Made by a program: the position numbers and the translations under genes
The notes under the pieces: generated by a model
The model's database searches: none
Told to the model about the DNA's origin: nothing
What the model saw: only the letters and a program-made list of their open reading frames with translations
Shown: piece after piece, positions 56,752 through 64,000 of the stretch
Numbering within the stretch: the first letter of the stretch is position 1
Layout of the letters: each line of letters begins with the position of its first letter
NCBI RefSeq assembly: GCF_963678635.1
Contig: NC_087066.1
Location: 51,085,581-51,149,580, forward strand
Direction of reading: 5' to 3'
Source of the DNA: Symsagittifera roscoffensis
Lineage: Eukaryota; Xenacoelomorpha; Acoela; Convolutidae
DNA: 64,000 nt

Positions 56752-57375
56752 TATGAAGTTTCGTTTTCAGAATAGATGCTGCAGAGAAATTTGCTGTTTT
56801 GCTTATAGGTTTTCGTTTCGGAAATTTCGAAAGTTTTAGGTTCTATTTGAATCATAAGTCATGCGAAGCTCTGCTTAGTCTGTATGTACCAATTTTCTAA
56901 TTTGGATTTCCCCCTTTTTTGTTCGTTCGTGGAAATAATGAACTTTTGCAGAGTTAGAAATTAATTATTTAACTTGTGAAAAGTTTTGCTGTCTTTATAT
57001 TTCTGGTCGCATACATAAAGTTATTGTATGTAATTCCATCGTTTTTAAATTTCAACATCCGCGCTTGTTGAACATTTAATTTTGAGAAGAATATGAATGT
57101 GTTTTTCACGATTAATAATGCGTTGTGATGCTACAAAACAGCACTCAAATTGAATTTTCCTTAAAACAACGCTTATCAGAATTTTGAATTTTTGCTTGCT
57201 GGTTTTTTGTAAAGTTATGTTTGAAGTTTTGTTTTCAGCAGTGATGCTATAGAAAACATGGCTGTTTTGTTTATAGGTTCGATTTTCGAAAATATCAAAC
57301 GTTTTAAAATCTTCTTGTATCATAAGTCATGTGAAGCTCCGCTTCGTCTCTATAAACCAAATTTCTCTTCAACTC
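56752..57375. repeat. Pair of diverged direct repeats, about 160 bp each
   Basis: About 56752-56915 and 57218-57375 share TTTCGTTTTCAG/TTTTGTTTTCAG, TTTGCTGTTTTGCTTATAGG, ATCATAAGTCATG and GAAGCTC(T/C)GCTT in the same order. Small frames over the second copy have no domain. Confidence 0.6.
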
Positions 57376-57849
57376 CATTTGCCTTCTTTTTTAGTTCGTT
57401 CAAAGAAAGGTTAAACTATTGGTTACCCTTGCGAAAGCGAGTGTCTTGTAATCGTGAAATAGCATTTTTTCCCGTAAGTTTTTATTCTTTCATCTGAAAT
57501 TGAAATTGAGGTTACTTTATTAGTGCATCTTAGCATTTCGAGTCGAGACTGCTTACCACGTAGCCTAGAATTAGGGCGGTTGTCTTTACACCCCAGTTTG
57601 AGGAATGACGGACCTTGTTTTTTTCACTATTTCTTTTGTTTCTCTGCTTATGTTTTGCCAGCTTTGTCGGCACATTGTAGAGTTTTCTTGAGCGGCCAGC
57701 AATTTTGCTCCCAGATGCAAGAGTTTTTGATTTATTCTTAAAATTTATACTGAGCCCTGACATCCTATACATAATTTTTTCGTTTTTATAAAACTTCATT
57801 CGGTCTAATTGTTTTTGATGTATAATTTATTGGCTTATTTACCTGTTTG
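57376..57849. other. No supported gene
   Basis: Overlapping 72- and 89-codon frames exist on opposite strands (57523-57741 plus, 57530-57799 minus); neither shows a domain. Confidence 0.4.
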
Positions 57850-58075
57850 GAAAACTTTGACGAAAAATTGCGTTGTTTCGTCTTGCACTCCCTTTCAAAA
57901 TTAGTATATATTGGCGCCAAAGGCGCCCTCAGAAAATTTTTGGGGTTGGTTGGCCGAAGTTGGCTTTCATGAACTAATAGCAATGGGGTTCCTTTGGCTA
58001 ATGAGGGTGTTGAATCCCTCAGAGGGAGGAAAAGGAAGCATCGGCTCCCCCCCCCCCCCCCTACAATCCGCCCAT
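57850..58075 (+). repeat. Dispersed repeat family copy ending in a C-run
   Basis: It matches the copy at 36150-36350: GAAAAATTGCG, GCACTCCCTTT, TATATTGGCGCCAAAG, then TTGAATCCCTCAGAG and about 14 C. The order of landmarks is the same and the strand is the same. Confidence 0.65.
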
Positions 58076-59376
58076 AGGATGCTATGATTGTGATGAATCA
58101 CTAAGAGTGCGAAAATCCACTGTGTTGCTTATAGATTTGTCGGACTATGAAATTAGGGTCTGGTATGGTGTGCGTTGCGACTTTCAAATTCTGGACAAGT
58201 TTCGAGCCTCAACCCGGGTGTTGACAGTTATATCCTGGGTCATCCCGTTCTCTGCTTTAAAATTATCGATTTTTTGATACACTGCCTAAAAGTAGATAAC
58301 CACTCAAGCAGACAGGTCAGTAAGCAGATAATTAGGACAAGACTCAAATCTGATTGGCTAAAATGGAAATCAAGTGATTTAGAAAAAAATTCAGATTCGA
58401 TTAGAAAATTATTTTTTTTCTCCAATCGAAATTGCTCAAATTCATTTGATATTTGAAATATTTTCATGAAAACGAAGTTGCTTTAAATTGCCCTGAAATA
58501 AATCTGGTGGTTTTGTTTTTTTAAAACTTCCTTAGATAGATAAATTGAATACTTGCCTGCCTACTGTCCTGTCTGCTTACGAGTTGTTTACTCACTGCTA
58601 AGTAACCGTTGTATCATCACATGCTCTAAATAAAGGTGATAGTATCAGTTGAAGTTTATATAAAGGTTTTTCAATTTGAAGAATAAATATCAAATTTCAT
58701 TGTGGGAAAATTAAATTTAAGAAAAGTTGCCGGAAATGGATAGTCTTTTATCTTCGGAAAGTTGAAGGAAAAATTGGTTTCATCTACAGATAACCCTCAC
58801 ATTGAGCAGCAAAAAGTTTGAACAGAAATAATTAAAGAATAATTTGCAAATTTAATATCAAAATTCTCAAAAAATTGGCAAATGCAGTAAAAATTTGGAC
58901 GAAATCAGTAAATTGGTTTATTAACTTCTTCGTTTGAGCCATTCGAAAACTCAAAACTGCTGCTAGCATGAAAACCACTTCTGAACTAAAAACCACCCTT
59001 TGATTCGCACATGATTTCAATAAATGTCAATACCTATATTTTATTTTTCAGAAATTTCATCGGCTAAGACCATCACTGCAATGCTCGAGCACAGTTTTTT
59101 CAATTTGATCACTTGAGTTTTTTTTCTAGCAAAAGCTTGAAATTCATGGCACTTTGGATTTACGCAATGGGGAAGTCATAAAATTTGCAAAAAACTGAAG
59201 TCAAAGTTAATCAATTGCGCTTAAAAAATACTTTAAATTCAAACTTTTTGCGTTGTGTACAATTCAACTAAGTCTGCATAACGTTCATCGCTTCTCCGCT
59301 GAACAACATTTCCAAGCCTGCAAAAATCACACACTAGAATATCGACACTAGAATTTTTTTGTGGGTATTTTTGGGG
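58076..59376. other. No supported gene
   Basis: Several frames of 62-93 codons, none with a recognisable domain. At 58290-58345 and 58545-58590 the words CAGACAGGTCAGTAAGCAG and CTGCCTACTGTCCTGTCTGC suggest a loose inverted pair. Confidence 0.45.
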
Positions 59377-59385
59377 GCGTTCAAC

Positions 59386-59851
59386 GGGGCCTAGGAAATT
59401 AGACGATAAGCAAATTAGACGGATGCTACAAAAACGAAATTAGACGAAATTTGTTTTTCACAGATCTGGCATTTTAGACGAAAAAACTATGAAAAGGAAA
59501 GGGCCAACAAAATTTTTTCTTAGGAGTCAGGTTTCACAAATACAAAAAGAACATAAAATGTCAAAATCTATCAAAAAAAATAGTTTAAATGAACATAAAA
59601 TGTCAAATCCAATTATTACAGGAGAGTTTTGAATTGAATAAATTATGCATGATTGATTTGTAAAGTATTTGGCCACCGAAACTTAACTATTGTCTGCATA
59701 CAACATTATTTTTCTCACGCAATTTGTCTGCAAACAATTTTAATCTCTCTCATATTCGTCTAACTTCTCACAGTTGCAGTTTTGCAAAATCGTCTAATTT
59801 CCTTTTAAGCACCTCCGTCTAATTTGCTTATCGTCTAATTTCTCAACCCCA
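59386..59851. mobile_element. Foldback/MULE-like non-autonomous element with AATTAGACG subrepeats
   Basis: The 9-bp duplication GCGTTCAAC flanks it (59377-59385 and 59852-59860). The left end begins GGGGCCTAGG and the right end is its imperfect complement (CTCAACCCCA). Inside that, GAAATTAGACGATAAGCAAA and the following TTAGACGG are matched perfectly by the inverted arm ending at about 59843. Each arm holds several copies of AATTAGACG. The interior is non-coding. Nine-base duplications are typical of MULE superfamily elements; assignment to that superfamily is inference. Confidence 0.8.
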
Positions 59852-59860
59852 GCGTTCAAC

Positions 59861-60229
59861 AGTGCCGAAATACAACAGTTCCGACAAAAGCGGGAAATTT
59901 TCATTTCAGAATAGTTTAAACGCATTTTCTAAAGAGGGGGAAATTACTGACGCTAATTATCAAAGAAAATCACTCCAATTTCGGCGCCAAAATGTCTGCA
60001 ACTGCAAATTAAACAAATATGTCACTTAAGATTGTAAACACTCGCCGTTTTATTTTTGATTGCCGCACTTAATATATTGAAATATGTTTACACCGAAGAC
60101 TTTAGTCAAGGTGTTATGGTATCGTGTAACGGGTTTTTTTTTTAATGTTGTCTGTTGTCAAGTGTCGACAAATAACGTCCACAGTTATCAATTATCATGT
60201 GGGCTGGACTATATCGCGCTATGTCACGT
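59861..60229. other. No supported gene
   Basis: Unassigned sequence. The 63-codon frame at 60084-60275 runs into the ATTT repeat and has no domain. Confidence 0.4.
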
Positions 60230-61440
60230 GATTGCGTATGTTTGTTTCTTTATTTGTTCATCTTTATTTATTTAATTATCTGTTCTTCTATTTATTTAAT
60301 TATGTTTAGTTTGCTTATATTTATTTATAATTTATGTATGTACATATTTATTTTTGTTTATTTTTATCACGTGTTTTGTTTACTTATTTAATTATTCTTT
60401 CTTTCATTTAGTTTTGCTTTTATTATTTCTGCGTGTGTATTTATTTAATTTATTTATTTTCTTTTATTTATATTATGGGTCTGTTTGCTTAGTTATTTTC
60501 ATATATTTTTTTTCATGTCTATTTAATTATTTGTACATTTCATTTTTGCTTTTATTTATTTATTTATTTATTTATTTATGTATTTATTTATGTATTTATT
60601 TATTTATTTATGTATTGATTTATTTTTTTATTGCTTATTTATTTATCAGGTGTGTTTTGTTTATTTGTTGATATTTATTTCTATATTTATTTAATTATTC
60701 TTTCTTTCATTTAGTTTTGCTTTTATTATTTATGTATGTGTATTTATTTCATTTATTTATTTTCATTTATTCATATTATGGGTCTGTTTGTTTGGTTATT
60801 TGTTCATATATATTTTTTCATGTCTATTTAATTATTTGTACATTTCACTTTTGCTTTTATTTATTTATATATTTATTTATTTATGTATTCATTTATGTAT
60901 TTATTTATTTATTTATGTATTGATTTATTTTTTTATTGCTTATTTATTTATCAGGTGTGTTTTGTTTATTTGTTGATATTTATTTCTATATTTATTTAAT
61001 TATTCTTTCTTTCATTTAGTTTTGCTTTTATTATTTATGTATGTGTATTTATTTAATTCATTTACTTTCATTTATTTATATTATGGGTCTGTTTGTTTGG
61101 TTATTTGTTCATGAGATATATATTTTTTCATGTTAATTTAATTATTTGTACATTTCAGTTTTGCGTTTATTTATTTATTTATTTATTTATTTATGTATGT
61201 ATTTATTTATTTATGTATTGATTTATTTTTTTATTGTTTATTTATTTATCAGGTGTGTTTTGTTTATTCGTTGATATTTATTGCTATATTTATTTAATTA
61301 TTTTCTTTCATTTAGTTTTGCTTTTATTTATTATTCATGTATGTATTTATTTATTCATTTATTTATTTATGTTTATTTATTTTTGGTTTGTTCGTTCATT
61401 TGTTGGTTTGTTCGTTCATTTATTTATTTATTTAGTTAGC
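60230..61440. repeat. ATTT-rich higher-order tandem repeat, period about 300 bp
   Basis: The tract is dominated by TTTA/ATTT units but contains fixed landmarks that recur. ATGGGTCTGTTTG starts at 60475, 60778 and 61083 (steps of 303 and 305). CAGGTGTGTTTTGTTTATT starts at 60647, 60952 and 61250 (steps of 305 and 298). So it is a tandem array of about four units of about 300 bp, each internally ATTT-rich. The Phe/Ile/Tyr/Leu-rich frames across it are by-products. Confidence 0.9.
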
Positions 61441-61801
61441 GTCTTTGTTGTTTGATTGTGAAATTTTTTACTTCTTAGCTATGTAGTTAAAAGCAAAAAA
61501 TGATTTTCAATTTATTGTTCTGTTTAGGATATTTTCAGAAAGATCTGTATATCACCAATTAGCGTACAACGATTTACAGGGAACGCTGCCAACGAGATTT
61601 GTCCACTTGCTTTTGGGTTGCAGCTACATCAAAAATGATTTTAAATTATTTATTTTAAAGATTTATCTATAGTTATATCTGTCCGGTAATTAATTTTCAA
61701 ATTTGCTTTTGTATTTCTCAAAAAAGAATTTGTTGGAGCGTGGACTCAATAACGTAAAGCAAAATGTTAAATTTTATGTTACTTCTATTTTCAGTCATGT
61801 A

Positions 61802-63163
61802 ATGGAGCCATTTCGACCCACGGGCATTGCAAATGATGACAACAGTTGCTATCTCAATTCTGTTCTTCAGCTTTTGTTGTCAAGCGCTTGCATCAGAGAT
61901 CGGCTCAGTAGACTTACTGAATTTGACCATGGTGGCGTGTTAATTTCAACTGTGAAAGAGATATTTTGTCAAATGCTGTCCACAGAAAACTTTTTCATCA
62001 ATGCGTCTACTTCCAAAGTTAAAATTCTCCAGCATCTTGATTTGAATTACAGCTTCTCATATACCTATGGACATCAGCACGATGCTTCCGAGGTACTACT
62101 GTCAATTATCAATGCATTTAAATCTGAGGGCCAATGGAATTTCTTTGAAATATCGTATTCAGATAATTTCACGTGTTGTCTGTGTAATGTGTCATGGAGA
62201 AGACCTGAAACTACTTCTGCGTTAGTTTTAAGTCCTCCACGCAATGGTCAACTTCTGCAGGAGCTTGTGGTCAATCACTTCGCCAACCAAGCCGTTAATG
62301 TAACATGTCCAAATTCCACGTGTATCTCAGAAAGGGTAATAACAACTAAAGAACCAACCCATATTGCAAATACTGTTATTTTGCTGATTGCGCGTTACAT
62401 GTTTGTCGCTGGCAATCGCGTTTACTCTAGAGCAGAAGTCACAATTGGTGAAACAATCGAAATTGGTGGATGTGATTACGGAGTAAAGGCTGCCTTTATT
62501 CACACGGGGTCTTTTGAAAACGGTCATTACTTTACTGTCATAAAAACCGCTCATGAGTACCTTTGCGTTAACGATTGCACCATATCGCACCACCATGTCC
62601 CTGATTGGGGTTGTGCTTATGTTATTCTTTGTGAAAAGAAAGATATGTATCCAACACCCGCTGCCAATATTATGCTGCTGGACAATTTATCAAATAACAC
62701 TTGTGGTAATGTTAAAAAATTAACAAAGTCAAAGATGGATCGGAAAGTGTACCAGGCAGAATGGGCACGAACGAAGCGCGAGAAGGCGAAGACAATAAAC
62801 CACACAAATAGTTTGTCGCAAAATTCAGTTCCCAGTCACGTGGATCTAACACCAGTCTCCATTGAGTTTGATTTGGCGGCCACGATTTTTGATAAAAAGA
62901 ACTCAAAAAGAGAATACAATCGGCAGCGTTTGAAACGTTTGCGTAAGAGTCCAACTTTTGTGGAGCAAGAGCGCGTATCACAGCGAAAAGATTCCATTGG
63001 TCAAGTGCGAACTGACCGCAAGCAAGAATATAATCGACAGCGATTGAGCAAATTACGAGTTTTGCCAAATTTCAAAGAACACCAACACTTGTCAAGAAGT
63101 AACGAACAATATAAGTTTCTAAAGACAAATGTTGTTAAACAACATTTCCGAAATAACCCCTAG
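61802..63163 (+). CDS. USP-type deubiquitinase ORF, probably of a Helentron-like transposon
   Basis: From ATG 61802 (just after a possible acceptor TTCTATTTTCAG ending 61794) there are 453 codons to TAG 63161. Residues about 1-275 form a compact ubiquitin-specific protease: Cys box DDNSCYLNSVLQLLLSS, Cys pairs CCLC and CPNSTC as in a USP zinc ribbon, His box GSFENGHYFTVI, and NDC then YVILCEK at the end. The catalytic Cys, His and Asn/Asp candidates are all present. From about 350 it is basic, with two copies of EYNRQRLxxLR spaced about 38 residues apart, a repeat style common near the start of Helitron/Helentron Rep-helicase proteins. The following endonuclease ORF supports a transposon origin. 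It would remove ubiquitin from substrates; the target is unknown. Confidence 0.75.
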   Translation: MEPFRPTGIANDDNSCYLNSVLQLLLSSACIRDRLSRLTEFDHGGVLISTVKEIFCQMLSTENFFINASTSKVKILQHLDLNYSFSYTYGHQHDASEVLLSIINAFKSEGQWNFFEISYSDNFTCCLCNVSWRRPETTSALVLSPPRNGQLLQELVVNHFANQAVNVTCPNSTCISERVITTKEPTHIANTVILLIARYMFVAGNRVYSRAEVTIGETIEIGGCDYGVKAAFIHTGSFENGHYFTVIKTAHEYLCVNDCTISHHHVPDWGCAYVILCEKKDMYPTPAANIMLLDNLSNNTCGNVKKLTKSKMDRKVYQAEWARTKREKAKTINHTNSLSQNSVPSHVDLTPVSIEFDLAATIFDKKNSKREYNRQRLKRLRKSPTFVEQERVSQRKDSIGQVRTDRKQEYNRQRLSKLRVLPNFKEHQHLSRSNEQYKFLKTNVVKQHFRNNP

Positions 63164-63276
63164 TACGAACCCCCAGTAAGTGTGTCAGAAGGTAACTGTA
63201 ACCAGTACGATAAGCTTAATGTACTATATGTAAATGTGTTTTTGAAGCTTTCTTTGTTGTTTAGGTAACAACAGAG
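63164..63276 (+). other. Spacer, possible intron between USP and endonuclease frames
   Basis: It contains a donor-like A|GTAAGTGT at about 63174 and an acceptor-like TTGTTTAG ending at 63264. The TAG of the USP frame lies before that donor, so simple intron joining does not fuse the two ORFs. There is no room for a Rep/helicase region. Confidence 0.35.
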
Positions 63277-63984
63277 ATGGAACGCTTGCGTTGCACAAAA
63301 GTATTGGAACTCCCTTTTGAGCTGCATCTTGCGGACGAGTACAATGCCTCCGTGTACTATCAAAACATTCAAAGCTTGAGGTCAAATTTTGCAGTTTTTG
63401 CGACAGACGAAAGTTTATACCGATGTCATTTTATTTTCCTTGTGGAAACTTGGATGAATAGCACAGATTCTTCAGATTCGTTTAGCATTCAAGGATTTAA
63501 CATGGATCGTGATGACTTTGAATACAACGTTTCGTCGAGCAGACAACACACTGGTATTGTTTGCTACATCAAGAGTGACATTTATGCTGAATGTGATGTT
63601 CACTTTTTGATGTATCAAAATGTTCAATTCTGCATCGTTCGTCGTCACCTCTCTGTATTGATATGCGTGCACAGACGTCGCTCTGCGACTACTGACTCTC
63701 AACTGCGAACTGCCTTGCGATATTGTCTGGATATGTACACTTGCAACGAGGTTGCCACTGTTATGTTTGGAGATTTTAATGAGAATGTGTTGATGCAGTG
63801 TAGTCTTCCACGGTTTTTGCTTGATGGATGGTCACTGCGCTCACTAATCGCGCAACCAACTACAAACGATAATACATGTTTAGATCATGTTTATTCCAAC
63901 CTGTTGGAGACAAATGTATGCGTATACGAAAGCATTGTTAGTTTTCATAAACCTATTTTATTTTCTTTCACTATCCTTAATTGA
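63277..63984 (+). CDS. Endonuclease/exonuclease/phosphatase domain ORF (Helentron-type C-terminus)
   Basis: 235 codons from ATG 63277 to TGA 63982. Motifs of the EEP fold: YYQNIQSLRSN, FLVETWMN (catalytic Glu), MFGDFNENV (Asp/Asn), TCLDHVYSN and, close to the end, SFHKPILFSF in the place of the S-D-H motif. The protein stops right after the last motif, as the C-terminal nuclease of Helentron proteins does. In a LINE an RT would follow, and the frame closes instead. The upstream frame is closed by TAG immediately before 63265, so the frame begins here or after a splice acceptor at 63264. The helicase expected between the USP/repeat region and this domain is absent. Confidence 0.7.
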   Translation: MERLRCTKVLELPFELHLADEYNASVYYQNIQSLRSNFAVFATDESLYRCHFIFLVETWMNSTDSSDSFSIQGFNMDRDDFEYNVSSSRQHTGIVCYIKSDIYAECDVHFLMYQNVQFCIVRRHLSVLICVHRRRSATTDSQLRTALRYCLDMYTCNEVATVMFGDFNENVLMQCSLPRFLLDGWSLRSLIAQPTTNDNTCLDHVYSNLLETNVCVYESIVSFHKPILFSFTILN

Positions 63985-64000
63985 TTGTTGATTTATCTGA

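Noticed and set aside
60354-60976. Long Phe/Ile/Tyr/Leu frames resembling membrane proteins
   Set aside because: They are the translation of the ATTT tandem repeat; all three frames look alike and codons simply follow the repeat.
63277-63984. Reading the EEP ORF as the start of a LINE ORF2
   Set aside because: The frame closes directly after the last nuclease motif and a USP precedes it; a Helentron-type end fits better. Sequence right of 64000 with an RT would reverse this.
1-64000. CRISPR arrays, bacterial operons or prophage
   Set aside because: No regularly spaced repeats with unique spacers and no bacterial gene organisation; the spliced gene and the transposon set are eukaryotic.

Overview
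The window looks like an AT-rich invertebrate (metazoan) nuclear genome. It has spliced genes with GT-AG introns, a TRIM-type B-box/beta-propeller gene, and a dense mixture of eukaryotic transposons (Ty3/Gypsy-type LTR element with env, LINEs, Penelope-like, MULE, Helentron-like). I cannot name the species; nothing here is bacterial or plant-like.

Layout. 1-6.2 kb: minus-strand debris of an L1/Tx1-like LINE whose 3' end is present twice, mixed with short dispersed repeats. 6.2-10.7 kb: AT-rich low-complexity DNA and a GA microsatellite. 10.7-35.9 kb: one host gene of four exons (10744-10942, 11219-11491, 12264-12470, 34248-35878). Every intron is phase 1 and the product is 769 residues: a disordered N-terminus, two B-boxes, a coiled coil and a C-terminal propeller. 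Its third intron is about 21.8 kb because it contains an 18,769-bp LTR retrotransposon (13037-31805) in the sense orientation, with 410-bp LTRs that I see differing at one base and a 4-bp TAAA target duplication.

The giant element carries a long repeat-bearing leader, a small basic ORF, gag-protease-RT-RNase H-integrase (with a frameshift and two in-frame stops), two tiny membrane ORFs, a 377-codon open frame without an ATG, an env-like glycoprotein frame (one stop and one frameshift) and an intact 602-codon ORF I cannot assign. Several neighbours are joined by 4-base ATGA or other short overlaps. The accessory block between integrase and the 3' LTR, nearly 8 kb, is the best candidate for something undescribed.

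36-51 kb: repeat-rich DNA with a diverged solo LTR of the same family, inverted-repeat elements, a decayed Penelope-like element (RT plus GIY-YIG), a 200-N assembly gap and a MULE transposase remnant. 51.0-54.8 kb: a full-length LINE with a 13-bp target duplication, a 2A-like motif and PHD finger in ORF1, and endonuclease plus reverse transcriptase in ORF2. 54.8-61.4 kb: RT debris, short direct repeats, a foldback element flanked by 9-bp duplications, and an ATTT-rich higher-order tandem repeat. 61.8-64.0 kb: a USP-type deubiquitinase ORF followed by an endonuclease/exonuclease/phosphatase ORF, read here as a Helentron-like element without its helicase.
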